A DNA stretch of 64,000 nucleotides from Manihot esculenta (GCF_001659605.2 NC_035172.2:31857342-31921341), one strand, 5' to 3'; shown: positions 19,997-31,727, counted from the first letter of the stretch. Program-made: numbers and translations. Notes: generated from the sequence alone by a model not told the origin.

Positions 19997-22276
19997 TGTA
20001 ACGACCCCAAAATGGACCGTCACCGGCGCTAGGATTCAGGTCGGCTTAGGGCTCTGATACCAATCTGTAACGACCCCAAAATGGACCGTCACCGGCGCTA
20101 GGATTCAGGTCGGCTTAAGGCCGCCAGAACCCGTAGCAAGCCTGCTATACTCTCTGTGTACCTGTAAACCGCATACATGATCATACATTTTCTGTGAAAA
20201 TAAAACTCTTTTCTGAACCAAGGCTTAACCTGTGCATGCACTATCTCTGTACTCTGTACTCATGTACTCTGTACTCTATATCCCTGACTAGAGCTTGCTC
20301 TAGATGGGTTAACTCATACCTGTTAAGCCTGGTTTTCACATACAGGAAAACATATATACATATACAGATCATGTACAAAACATACATCACTAGGTCAAGC
20401 AACAACTATTACATCCCTTTCATATTACATGTCCATTCTAAGCTATTACAGATCTCTTTACTTTTCCTGTACTCTGCTGGACTGTCCCTGTACACTGTAC
20501 ACTGAACCTGCAAAACTGGGGTTAAGGGAGTGGGATGAGCTCTATAGCCCAGTGAGTAGAACAGTAAAATATCTCAGTAAAATATGATCTCATGGAATGC
20601 ACCATATCACAGACAAGCCACATCAAGAGTAAACCTGTCACCACATAGTCCCAGTAACTCTGTGCCAGGGCGTAGAATCGAGCACCTGGTCTTCCTGTCA
20701 TATATGTAGATGTGTATATAACACCTGTGTACTTACCATTGCCAGGGCGTAGTCAAAGGCTCCTGGACTTTACTATATACCTGCCAGGGCGTAGTCAAAG
20801 GCTCCTGGACTTCTCTATACCTGCCAGGGCGTAGTCAAAGGCTCCTGGACTTCCTGTCTGAGACTATTGGATCATTCAACATTCACTCACATCACCAAAT
20901 AACGATGCAATGCAATAGATTCGTGAATACTAATGCAATCAACCTATGGCATAAACATGATGCATGAGATATGCTAAAAGCAGTTTGTGGTTCAATTACA
21001 AGTCATAAGTTTAGTTCCACTCACCTCTGGCTCTGGACTGACTGACTCTGCAGGCTCTGAACCTCTGGAGCGGTACTCACTGCTGCTCTCTCTGGTTCCT
21101 CTGGTCTGTACCTATACAGATGGACTCAAATGAGGGACCAACAAGCGTAGAAATAACTCTCTTAACCTTCCCCAAGAATCCCCTTAACCTCACTCAACTA
21201 TCCATGCAAAGCATGCAAAAGAAAGCTGGACAGGACACTTTCGGCGGCAGGTTCGGCGGCAGAAAGTCCTCTCAAGAGACGAAACTCAAGCATCTTCGGC
21301 GGCACCTTCGGCGGCCGAATCCCCTAAACAGAGCCGAACATGCAAAAACACTCGGGGGCAAGCTGTGGCAACCAAGCCACCATGTAGAAGGTTCGGCGGC
21401 CGAATGAACCTTCGGCTGCCGAACCTGAGTTCATCCAGAACTCAGCTTCAACGGCAAACCATCTTCTCCTTCCCTTCAACCACTCAAACCATATATACTC
21501 CAACTCCTCAACACACATATACTCACGTATATGCTCACAGGGGTCCAAGACTATCTAATAACCCCAAACAACAAATCAAACATAACACAGAAACATGTAT
21601 ACATGCATAAATCATTAAAACCACTACTTCTCACGTAAACATGCATCTCTCTCCCTTACCTTCCATAAAACCTTCAGAAAACACATAAACAGGTTCAAGA
21701 GCATTACTTACCTCCTGTAACAAGAAGCTGAACACTCTGACCTAAGGCAAACGGACCAACTCTCCTCACACTCTCAAACTCTCACAAACTTAGTTTTTTG
21801 TTTCAAACCATTCAAACCCTTGTGACCGATCAAAACACTCTGCATGAGCTGCTTAAACTCAGCAAATAAACCAAGGGAGACGTGGCCAACTTCTGGACAT
21901 GATCTGGTGATAACACCTGTCCAAAATGCTGACTAAGGGATACAAAACTGCTGGCTAAGCAACTCAGCTTCGGCTGCCGGATTGCATGCAAAACCATGCA
22001 ACATTCGGGGGCCGAACCTGAATTCGAAAACCGAATATTGGGCACTTTCGGCGGCCGAACTTATCTTCGGCGGCCGAACTTATCTTCGGCGGCCGAACTT
22101 GGCTACAGTCTCCATGAACCATTTTCTCTTCAAAACTCAAAACTATCGAACTGTCACACTCTAAAACACATCATAACACGTAGAAACCATAACTCCTACC
22201 CTTATATAGAATCCCAACACCCCGGATTCCACCAGACAATAGAAATTCCGGTGCCGGATTCCAGTCGGGTATTACA
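19997..22276 (-). mobile_element. Gypsy deletion derivative: LTR + PBS + LTR stub, TSD ACTAA
   Basis: In its own minus orientation it is a full LTR (22276-20066, 2211 bp), then GATTGGTATCAGAGCC, which holds the initiator-Met PBS (20062-20051). After that comes only the last ~54 bp of a second LTR (20050-19997). ACTAA flanks it at 19992-19996 and 22277-22281. All internal coding DNA and most of the 3' LTR were lost in one deletion. The LTR is a relative of the solo LTR at 10518. It has TTCGGCGGCCGAA-type palindromes at about 21240-21428 and 21970-22100, and GCCAGGGCGTAG repeats at 20660-20860. Confidence 0.9.
20660..20862 (-). repeat. ~40-bp tandem repeat inside gypsy LTR
   Basis: TGCCAGGGCGTAGTCAAAGG followed by CTCCTGGACTT recurs three times at 40-43-bp spacing (from about 20741), with a fourth diverged unit about 20662. 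The solo LTR at 10518 has two related units at about 11164-11260 (GGGGCGTAGAGCCGTAGCAGG). It is a lineage-specific array within the LTR. Confidence 0.7.
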
Positions 22277-22281
22277 ACTAA

Positions 22282-23290
22282 ACCACTGGAACTCATGCAT
22301 GGTGATCTGTGTAGGCCGATATCACCTACCACATGCGGCGGAAACAGGTATTTCTTTTTGCTTGTGGATGATTACAGTCGTTATATGTGGATTGAAATGC
22401 TTAGAAGCAAAGATGAAGTTTTTAATGCTTTCAAGAAAGTGAAAGCTCATATCGAAGTCCAGTCCGAATGTAAGCTCAAAATGTTTAGAACAGACAGAGG
22501 ATGTGAGTTTGCATCGAATGAGTTCAGAGAGTACTGCAAGTTATATGGCATCAAACGCCAATTCACTGCACCTTACTCCCTACAGCAAAACGGTGTAGTA
22601 GAACGGAGAAACCAAACTGTAGTGGAGATGATGAGGTATCTATTAAATAGCTCTGGGGTGCCAGCTACATACTGGGGAGAAGCTGCACGTACTACATTAT
22701 ACATATTGAACAGATCACCCACAAGAAGTGTCCAAGGCATGATTCTGTATCAAGCGTGGCATGGAAGTCTCCCGAGTGTTCATCATATGCGTGTTTTTGG
22801 TTGCATTGCATATGCCAAGAACACAGCTCCTCACTTGAGAAAATTGGATGACAGAAGCATGAAGCTGGTTTTATTGGGATATGAACCAGGGTCCAAAGCA
22901 TACCGGTTATTGAATCCAAATTCTAATCGAATTGTGGTAAGTCAGGATGTTGTGTTTCAGGAAGAAGAGAATTGGAAATGGCAAGGCCAGACAATATCAA
23001 ACTCCACAACAGAAGGACGACTTGTCATCACATACAAGGAAGCACAAATACAAGAAGACAAAAACCTCTAAAGTCAGGAACTGATGCCAGCTTCCTTATC
23101 ACGTATAGCCGGGTCAGGTCTAGAACATTCAGAGATAGGAGAAAGCAGCTCGAAAAAATCAAGGAGGTTCAGGACTCTTCAAGAAATTTATGACAACATA
23201 GTGGAGGTCGACCAAGACTACGGTCTTTACTTCATGTCAATTGAAGAACCAGCATCTTACCATAAAGCTGCCTGTAGTGAACATTGGTGA
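22282..23290 (+). pseudogene. copia element 2 integrase core and C-terminal region
   Basis: The integrase catalytic core is clear: HGDLCRPI with YFFLLVDDYSRYMWIEML, then FRTDRGCEFASNEF and PYSLQQNGVVERRNQTVVEM, which contain the Asp and Glu positions of the DDE triad. RVFGCIAYAKN and LLGYEPGSKAYRLLNP follow. The frame stops at 23071 and resumes after a frameshift at about 23084, ending at a TGA at 23288 where Arg is usual (HW-stop-QAM). The core residues are intact, but the polyprotein is broken. Confidence 0.9.
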
Positions 23291-24807
23291 CAAGCAATGA
23301 TAGAAGAAATGGAGGCTATCCGGAGAAACGAAACATGGGAACTAGCAGAACTCCCAAAGGACCAGAGAGCTATTGGTCTAAAATGGATCTTCAAAGTAAA
23401 GAAGAATCCGGAAGGGGAGATCATTAAATATAAAGCGAGACTTGTTGCAAAGGGGTATGTGCAGAAACAAGGCATAGACTTTGAAGAAGTCTTTGCTCCC
23501 GTAGCCAGGCTGGAGACTGTGAGAGTATTACTTACTGTAGCCGCTCAAGAAGGCTGGATAGTGCATCATATGGATGTCAAATCCATGTTCTTGAATGGTG
23601 AGATAGAAGAAGAGATTTATGTGACACAACCACACAGATTCATTGAACAAGGAAAAGAAAAAAAGGTTCTGAAGCTACAGAAGGCCCTGTATGGTCTTAA
23701 GCAGGCGCCTCGTGCATGGAATATAAAACTAGATAAATGTTTTCAGGAACTAGGGTTTCAAAGATGTGTGATCGAACATGCAGTCGACAAGAAACACAAA
23801 GAAGATGAAGTGCATATTGTAGGAGTGTATGTAGATGATCTGATAATCATGAGTTCAAAGCTGAGAGCTAAGGAGGATTTTAAAGCCAAGATGAGAGAGA
23901 ACTTCGAGATGAGTGATCTTGGGAAGCTAAGCTACTATCTGGGAATAGAAGTCAAGCAAAGGTCGTATAGTGTCACCCTTAACCAGGCAGGGTATGCAGA
24001 GAAGATGCTCGAGAAGCTTGGTATGGCTGAGTGTAAGCCATGTTGGGTTCTAATGGATACACAGGTAAAGTTGAGCAAATCAGATGGAAGTCCTCCAGTA
24101 GATGCAATACTATACAAGAGTGCAATCGGAAGTTTAAGGTACTTGGTGAACACCCGTCCCGATCTCACATATTCAATTGGGATTGTAAGTCGCTTTATGG
24201 AAACCCCAACAACAAAACATTTAGCAGCCGTAAAACAGATATTGCGCTATGTGAAAGGCACTTTGCATCATGGCTGCAATTATAACGAAGTTGAAGAGGA
24301 GGAGTTCAGGCTGGTAGGCTATAGCGATAGTGACTTAGCCGGAGACGTAGATGATCAGAAAAGTACGACAGGAGTAATCTATTTTCTCGGCCAAAGCCCT
24401 GTCACCTGGATTTCACAGAAGCAGAAAGTCGTAGCTTTATCTTCATGTGAAGCCGAGTATATTGCTGCAACAGCAGGGACTTGTGAAGGCATATGGATTA
24501 GTAGGTTGTTACATGAACTGATCGGTTGGAAGACAAACAAGTTCTGTTAAGAGTTGACAACAAATCTGCAATCGCGCTCACAAAGAATCCCATTTATCAT
24601 GACAAAAGTAAGCATATAGACATCAAGTTTCATTTTATTCGGGAATGTGTTCAAAGAAGAGAAGTCGAAGTCGAAGTCGAATATGTTAAGATTGAAGCAC
24701 AACTGGCTGATATTCTGACAAAGCTACTATCTCGGGACAAGATCGACGAGCTGAGCATGATGATCAGGATTAGAGATGTGAAGAACAAGCTTACGGGGGA
24801 GAAATGA
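23291..24807 (+). pseudogene. copia element 2 reverse transcriptase and RNase H
   Basis: The frame 23297-24550 holds a nearly full RT ([56 protein letters not shown]) and most of RNase H (GYSDSDLAGD, STTGVIYFLG, ALSSCEAEYIAA). A frameshift near 24530 moves the last part to the frame 24526-24807 (LRVDNKSAIALTKNPIYH, HFIRECV, ADILTKLLSRDK). The RT active-site YVDD is kept. It belongs to a polyprotein already broken upstream. Confidence 0.92.
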
Positions 24808-25134
24808 TGAAAGTAAGCTTGTTCGCGCCATTTTTCTGTTAAGTACGTACTCACGTGCACTGTTTTTTCTGTTTGATTAATAAAGCACGTGCCCACGTAC
24901 TCTGCATGTTTTAATTTGTTAAGAGTCTGTTGCCCATGTATTCTGTAACACGAGTCTTATGCGATGTGACTTCAAACTCGAAGTAAATTTCGTTTTCAGT
25001 TCGTAATGGTTGATTTGATTCAGTATAAATAAGAATGAAAAGCCGAAATCAGATACAGAGGCTAATTTTTTCAAAAAGAGAGTTTACACTATGCACAAAG
25101 CAATATTCACATTCTTGTGAGTTTGGGTTGAGAG
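24805..25134 (+). repeat. Truncated 3' LTR of copia element 2
   Basis: Matches 17565-17868 of the 5' LTR, with an extra ~40 bp near 24862-24902, and stops at TTGGGTTGAGAG. The whole U5 part with the 38-bp repeats is absent. The next bases belong to other DNA, which explains the missing target duplication. Confidence 0.8.
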
Positions 25135-25142
25135 TGCAATTG

Positions 25143-25506
25143 CTTTAGCTGTGTCACCTTCAACTTTTCCATTCTGCTCCCCGATAGATTTTATATTCTC
25201 CAAGAAATCTTCTGGAAGAGGACTGATCATTGTTAGACGAACTGCTGAAAGAAGATGTAATTGGTGTATATGGCTGTTTTTGTGGTTTGGTTTCTAGATC
25301 CATGTTTGCTATTTCCATTTTTGTATGAAGTGGCCTAGAAATTTCCAAGCTAAAGTGCCTGTATCAACCTCTACTTTCCTTTTTCCTTTTTTCTTCAATG
25401 AAACGGAGTCATCAATTTGCTTCTGAAGACTTGACTGCATATTACCATCTTCATCTCTTCCATTTGTGTTAGTTGATTCCTCCTTTGTTTTCCGTTTCTT
25501 TGGCAT
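25143..25506 (-). pseudogene. Possible host gene fragment of unknown function
   Basis: From an ATG at 25506 the minus strand encodes a Lys/Glu-rich N-terminus (MPKKRKTKEESTNTNGRDED, then SVSLKKKGKRKVEVD) that could be a nuclear localisation region. After an intron-like gap with an acceptor CTTTCAG near 25236, a second coding-like stretch reads VRLTMISPLPEDFLENIKS and then GEQNGKVEGDTAKAIA up to the truncated edge of copia element 2. It looks like the first two exons of a gene cut off by the element or a later deletion. I do not recognise the family. The splice model is tentative. Confidence 0.4.
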
Positions 25507-28500
25507 CTAAGTTGAACCCTTGAAATGGAGCATCAATGGACTACTGGCTCATATCTTACTTTTCTGCTTTGCTTTTAACGAGTATTCGTAAATGATTTTT
25601 TTTTTAAATTAAAGGGCAATTTAACTCCTAACTTAACAGAATGACTAATTAATTATATAATTTTTAAATATTAAATTAAATTAAATTAACTTTATTGAGA
25701 GATTAGTTTGTGGGTTTGGTGAAAATTAAAAAAACAATTTTGTTACTTCTATTCTTTATGATTAAAATACTTCAGCTATAACTTTAAATTAACATATATT
25801 TTAAATATTAAAAATATTATATATTTAAGAAAATTATTTTATATTGAATAATTTTAAGAGCCTATTTGAGACGAGGGAGTAAGAAAAGTGTTTTATAAAA
25901 AAATCATTTTAAATACTATTAAAAAATAAATTTAATAAAATTTGTTTCGTTATTTTAATGTTTTTATTATTAAATTATGTAAAAAAATTATTATAATTTT
26001 ATCATTCAAGAACAAAATACATAAAAGCTGTGATGCTTAAACAATGACGTGAGGTTGTGAAATGGTTGTCTTGATTTTGGATATATTGAAGGTTGTTTAT
26101 AAGTAAAATCAACATAGTGCCTCCTCTCTCTCGATTGTTATATGAGTTTTCTCTCGGTCAAAAAAGTTTTAAGAAAGAAAGTTCTTTTTATATCAGCTTA
26201 GCGTGATATGTCTATTTTTGTCATTTCCAAGCGGGAGCACTTTTTCTCTCTCGTGTCTGGACATGAGTGTACTCCTTCTCAACAAGAGAGATTATATTAA
26301 TATATATATATATTTTGTTTAGTTTGATAGGCGATGTTAAAGAAAGGGAGCTTTATTTTTTCAATCTATCTAGTGTGGTTTGCTTGTAGTTGTTTCTTAT
26401 TATTTTGCAGAGTCTGACTCTGATGTGGTGAAATTTTACACTATTATTTATATATTTTTTAAACATTCACCTATTTTAATTAATTTTTATTAATTTTATT
26501 GAATTTTTATGTTTAATCATAGAATTTATTGTTTTAGTATATTACTTTATATTTTCACTTAATTTTTAGTATTTTTATAGGAAAAACAATTTAAAAAATT
26601 AATGAGACACTTTAGAGAGAAATCTAAAAAAATTTGGAGAGATTCTAAAAAAATAAACAAAATATAAAAGGTAAAGTTCACCGTGAAAAACACCGGTAGA
26701 CTTTCATGGCCTACCCGTATTTCATTTCTTTTTCTACCCAACTCTTCATATTTTTAAGAGAAATATTAATTTTTTTAGTTTTAAAATGGTATAAATACAT
26801 CATAATTGAGATATTAAATGACCTGTTGTCCACTTTTAAACACATATATAAAGCAGAAATTACAAATAACTCAAGAAGAAAGATTTAGAAAGATAAAATC
26901 ATTTAGAATTTTTCTTTCGTTTCTGATTTTTCTGATTTATTGATAACAACTATGTTAGAATGATTTTGAATAATTATTTATTATTGAATTCTTAAACATG
27001 AGTAATTAAATTTTTTTGTCAAAAAACTTGATGTAATTTAGATTGAGTTAATTTTATTTATCAATGTATTATTTAATTCTTGACATTAATATTTTTGAGT
27101 ATCTACAGAATGTTTAAATAATTCTATCTAAAATTAATATGGGTGGAGAATATTTTAGAACAAAATTGAAAATTGAATATCATATTAATATTAATGAATT
27201 GAAAATGAAGATTTGACTTGCTGAGATATAATAAATTAATTAAAAAATTATTATATTATTAAGAGATAAATGATAATATTTAATTAATTATATCATTAGG
27301 AGATAAGTAATAATATTTAATTAATTAATTTAATTTTATTCAAAAGAGAAGACTAATTATCTTATGATTATTTGTTTTAACTTTCATGATGAAATTGAAT
27401 AAACGAATCAATTGAATCAGATTCAAATAAAATTACGATAACTCAATACCTAATGTTATAGCGAAGACTTCCCTTCCCTACTTTTTCGGCAGTGTTTGAC
27501 AAGCATGCTAGACTCTGATATTTGCTTTAATATCTGAGAAAATTGAGCTCGTTTTCATCGTTAAATGTGTAAAAACCGTCTATAAATATTTTTAATGGCA
27601 GAAAAAATATCATCACTGTTTATCAGCATTGCCTTTGTCATTATTATCTTTTAAAATAATTACTACCATTCTAAAATATTTTTATAGTTTAAAAATTATA
27701 TTAAAATATTAAAATATTTTTGTTTCATCAATTATAAAAAAAATATTTATTATTTTTAATTTATTAATTAAAATTAAAAATAATTTTTATTTTAACTAAT
27801 TAAAATATTCTTTAATTTTAAAATTATATTAAAATATTATTATATTTTTATTTATCAAATAAAAAATATATTTCATTAATTTTTATTATTAATTTATTAA
27901 TTAAAATTAAAAATTTTTATATTCAAATTAACTTTTTATTAAATAATTTATTTACTAAGTCAATCAGATTGTAATTATCTACTCTATTATTTATTAATAT
28001 TTATAATATTTATATTTTATTTATTAATATATTTACTAATATTTATATTAATAATATTTAATTATTATAATATTTTATTGTAATCTTAATTTTTTATTTT
28101 ATTTATCTATTTTATTTATTAAGAATTGTCTAACAATATGAAAATATTTAGAGAATACTTAGTAAATAATTTTAAAAATTATAAAAATAAAATTCTATTA
28201 ATAACAATAATATTTTAATATCAAAAATAATATTTTATTATTAAAAAATATTATTATTTTATGGTTGAATTTATTTTTTTTAAAATAAAAATATATGACC
28301 TTAATTGATAAAAAAAAATAATAAATCAAATTTATATAGTCTTTAGTAAAAGTATAAAGATTTAGTCGAAATTATATCTATAAATTTTTATTTTTAATTA
28401 ATAAATTAAAGATAAAATGGATAAGAATTAATAAATATTTTTTTAATTAACACAATAAAAATATAAGAGTATTTTAATATAATTTTAAAATTATATGAGT

Positions 28501-28790
28501 ATTTTAATTATTTAGAATAAATTTTTTAGTTAACAAAATAAAAATATAAGAATATTTTAATATAATTTTAAAATTATATGAATATTTTAATTAATTAAGA
28601 TAAATTATAGAGATATCACAGTAATTACCTCTTATTTTTTTAATATTTCCATTAATAAAATTATTATCATTTATATATTGCATTTGCTGATTACATTTTC
28701 TGAGATACAACAATAAACAATTGATAATCTTTTCTGATGAGCTGATGAAACCATTGGGGAGGAGGGAACAAACGACGTCGTGGCAAATAG
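25507..28790. other. AT-rich intergenic DNA
   Basis: Long AT-rich stretch with homopolymer runs and TA-rich tracts (for example about 26300-26312). No gene recognised. Its right third (about 27640-28640) shows repeated and inverted AT-rich words, described separately. Confidence 0.6.
27640..28640. repeat. AT-rich inverted/tandem repeats, possible MITE
   Basis: The left part (27654-27960) and the reverse complement of the right part (28360-28650) share long AT-rich words such as TTAAAATTATATTAAAATA and TTTAATTTATTAATTAAAA. Within the right part an 82-bp period repeat is visible (AACACAATAAAAATATAAG at about 28449 and again at about 28531). This suggests a degenerate long-TIR element. Low complexity makes the call weak. 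Confidence 0.4.
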
Positions 28791-28791
28791 C

Positions 28792-28902
28792 TTTACACTA
28801 GGCCCAATTTAAAGCCAATTCGAGCCCATCCCAAATATTGAGGCCCCAAGAGCTGCCGACAGAATAAAAAAACCCTAGTTGCTCTATAGCTCTCTATATA
28901 GC
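28792..28902 (+). promoter_or_regulatory. Site II / telo-box / TATA promoter upstream of MIR482
   Basis: GGCCCAATTT (about 28801) and GAGGCCCC are site II-like (TGGGCC/GGCCCA) words. AAAACCCTAG (about 28869) is a telo-box, and CTCTATATAGCG (about 28891) is a TATA box. This set is usual for strongly expressed growth-linked or small-RNA genes in plants. The next transcription unit on this strand is the microRNA hairpin about 440 bp downstream, so I read it as the pri-miRNA promoter. Assignment to that unit is inference. Confidence 0.55.
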
Positions 28903-28904
28903 GA

Positions 28905-29337
28905 TGTGATTTTGTCATAGCCGCTGAGTGACTCCTACCTTCTAACCCGGAAGCCCACTCTTTTCGTTTCTAGGTTTGAAGTTTTACTTTCTATTTTTCT
29001 TAATCTTGAAATCATTGTTGGAATCATATGTTTTCTCAGCTTTAATTGTTGATCTAGATTGTATATGAAATATAATCACAATTACAGAGCAGTGATGAAT
29101 ATGCTGATCTAAATGTTTTCTTCATATGGATAAAGAAAATGTTCTATTTATGTCCTCTTTTTGTTCATACTTGGGTTTAGTTTTCTTAACTTTTTGCTGC
29201 CGTTTTGAGGTTTTCAATCTTTGTTGTTTGTTTTGATTTTGATTCTGATTCTTATTCATACTTGTAGAGATCCGAGCTTTCCTACTTCCATACATATCAT
29301 CATCTACTGAGATCTGAAGTTAGTAATGGGAGGAAAT
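28905..29337 (+). ncRNA. Probable 5' part of the MIR482 primary transcript
   Basis: Lies between the TATA box and the hairpin and has no useful protein frame. A T-rich stretch with a possible donor (TCTAG/GTTTGAAG near 28973) and acceptor (TTGTAG near 29268) could be an intron, as in many plant pri-miRNAs. Only position and composition support this. Confidence 0.35.
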
Positions 29338-29471
29338 GGAGAGGGAGTTAGGATTATCGGAAGGTTATGGGTGGGTGAGTGGATAAGATGACTAATTGAT
29401 TGATTTTCATGGTTAGTATTATCTTACCCACACCACCCATTCCATAGGTTTCCGATTATTCCTCCCTCTCC
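29338..29471 (+). ncRNA. MIR482: miR482/miR2118-family microRNA precursor
   Basis: A hairpin of about 134 nt has an outer stem GGAGAGGGAG/CTCCCTCTCC, a further paired block ATTATCGGAA/TTCCGATTAT, and a terminal loop around 29390-29410. The 3' arm holds a 22-nt candidate mature RNA at 29422-29443, starting TCTTACCCAC and ending CACCCATTCC, the signature end of the miR482 family. Its reverse complement reads in frame as G-M-G-G-V-G-K, the P-loop of NBS-LRR resistance proteins, the known target of this family. The 22-nt length fits phasiRNA triggering. The 5' arm (29360-29388) pairs with a few bulges. Expression is not shown by sequence. Confidence 0.88.
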
Positions 29472-29929
29472 TCGTCGCCTCTGCTCTGTTATTCTTCATC
29501 AATCGCATGAGCTTTCAACTCTTATGGAGGTCAAGTGGTGATTAGGTATTTCTTCAGATTTATCAACAAAATTGCCATTCTATTGAATGTTTTAGCTATT
29601 TACCATTAGCTTTAGCTTGAATTTATTCAATGCCATAGAAATTACTATTTGATTTGTTCTGCATTCATGTTACAAATAATTAAAACATTATTAAATATAA
29701 AATACCAAAGAAAGTATATGTTGAATTTTGAAAATTAAATAATTTCACATAGATCACTGTCCTTTAAATCACTGTCCTTCCCACTATGTTGCTATTGGGT
29801 TCTTTAAGGATAAATGAAATTAAGTGATAATGAATAATTATTTTGTGGATGTCTGCAAGAAATAAATGAGAAATTATTTTTTTGAGATAATGTAGAACAG
29901 TTCTTCATTCTCTGTATTTATGCCTTCAT

Positions 29930-30303
29930 CTCAAGACATGGTAACAGTTATTTAGGCAACAGTTGTATCTCTCGGTTTGATTCAAGCTGCTTTTGGCAGT
30001 GAGCTTGTTTAAAAAGATCATCCTCTTTTGTCTCTTTGAGCTTCGGCACTATAGCTGTTTTGGCGTTCTCCCTATATGTGTTCATGAAGGATCCCATGGC
30101 GTTACTGTGATAATAGAGTGGGTTTCTCATGGGGTGGATTTGTTTTCTTATGGGTCGGGTTCTGGATTGTGTTGTTTTTATTTCTTTTGGAGCCCCGAGC
30201 CCTCTGAAAGTAATTTGTTGGTTTGATTCTATGGATTTTTAGGTTTATTTTGTATTCATTTTTTTCCATTTAATGAAATATTTTTACTTCTGAAAAAAAA
30301 AAA
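29930..30303 (+). mobile_element. Retroposed 3'-end fragment with poly(A)
   Basis: The sequence has no long reliable frame but ends in a TTTTGTATTC...AATGAAATATTTTTACTTCTG stretch followed by a run of 11 A (about 30293-30303). That is the style of a plant LINE or processed-transcript 3' end. No target duplication could be fixed. It may be a 5'-truncated LINE. Confidence 0.35.
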
Positions 30304-31071
30304 CGTGGCAGGCCGCATGCGCTCGAATGTAAAGTTGATGAATTTAGTTTAAGCTTTTGATTGTTTCACCGAAAATATATTTTAGAGAATATTTTTTACA
30401 CTTTAATTTTTAGAGGATTTATAGAAAAGTATTTTTCTGATTAAAGAAAAAATTAGGTCATTTTAAGAATTTTTTTTTTAAAATAGAGTTATTTTTTATA
30501 TTTTAAGGATTTTTAAAACTTAAGATTTTTGAAGACTTAAGATTTTTATATATAAATTTATTAATATTTTTTATTTTTTAAAAAAATTAAATTATTTTAA
30601 AAAATGTTTTTTTAAAAAACAGAGTTATTTTTTATATTTTAAAAATTTTTTAAAGATTTTTATATATAAATTTGTTAATATATTTTATTTTTTAAATTAA
30701 AATTAAATAAAAAGATAAATTATTTAATGGAAAATATTTTGTAAATGTAAGTTATTTTTTGCTATTTATATTTAATATAAATTTAACATATTTTAAAGTG
30801 TAGGCTGTATATTCTTTCAGCTTACAATGTAATATGGGAAATATGTTATTGATATTATATAATTTAATTATATACTGAAAAATAAATGATGTATAATGAG
30901 TTGGACGAAAAATTAAAAGGTTTTGTATATTTAAAATAATGATTGAAATTTAAAAAGTCTAAATAAAATAAGTGCATGTTATATTTGTACGGCTTATAGA
31001 AGTTCATATTTATTATTAATTTTATTATGATCACCACTTAGAAATGCGATTATACATGTTATTTTATTTGT

Positions 31072-31102
<31 letters not shown>

Positions 31103-31720
31103 TAATATGTTTAAATTTTATTAAATCTTCCGTTACTAAAAGATTTTAAAATAATCCTGATTCAACAAATTAAAATGTAGATCCTTTAGAGAAAAAATTT
31201 TGTATGAATTTAATTTAATTAATTTTTTTAATAATTTTTTTAATTTACAATGAAAGAATTTAATTTTTTATAATTTAAATTTTTATTTTAAAAATTAAAA
31301 TTTTATAAAAATTTATTTGATTTTTCTTATAAAATAATCATTACTAAGTACAAAATTGCACTGATGAACATACAACAATAATTAACGGTGACACTTGCAA
31401 CAAATAGGTAAAATAAGTGGATTAAATACATTATCAGTATTTGTTAGAAAAAAAAATTATATCAACATGTTTAAATAAATTCGCCAATGAAAATTATGTA
31501 ATTGTCAAATAATTATAGAGTAGATAAACTTCCTCGGTAATAATTAATAAAATAAAAAATAATATAAATATTAAATAATTTTAAACAATACATAGGAAAA
31601 TATGCAATCATAATTTTTAAGAAATAATTTTCATCGCTAACCATTAAAAAAATAAAAAAATAATATAATATTTAATTATTTTAAAAAATTACCTATGAGA
31701 AAAGTAATTGGCGAATACCT
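30304..31720. repeat. AT-rich intergenic DNA with local duplications
   Basis: AT-rich throughout. A ~125-bp segment (AGAGTTATTTTTTATATTTTA...TTATATATAAATTT) occurs twice in tandem at about 30483-30700. A (TAA)n microsatellite is at about 31071-31102. No gene seen. Confidence 0.55.
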
Positions 31721-31727
31721 CGTATAG

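Larger units (their letters stand above)
17565..25134 (+). mobile_element. Ty1/copia element 2, decayed, with nested gypsy
   Basis: A complete gag-protease-integrase-RT-RNase H order lies between a 5' LTR (17565-18207) and a truncated 3' LTR (24805-25134). A mutated initiator-Met PBS (TGGTATTAGAGTC, 18210-18222) follows the 5' LTR, and ACGGGGGAGAAA precedes the 3' LTR as PPT. Reading frames are broken by at least four in-frame stops, a 55-bp duplication and frameshifts. The integrase is split by a gypsy deletion derivative (19997-22276). No target duplication is left because the 3' LTR has lost its U5 end. Confidence 0.9.

Noticed and set aside
20051..20062. GCTCTGATACCA taken as a tRNA-gene fragment
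   Set aside because: It is the primer-binding site of the gypsy derivative on the minus strand, directly next to the LTR end.
29086..29112. TGATGA followed by CTGA, like C and D' boxes of a snoRNA
   Set aside because: No D box at the right distance and no terminal stem, so a C/D snoRNA is not supported.
29948..30226. Short frames on both strands near a poly(A) run
   Set aside because: No recognisable domain; the region looks like a retroposed 3' end.
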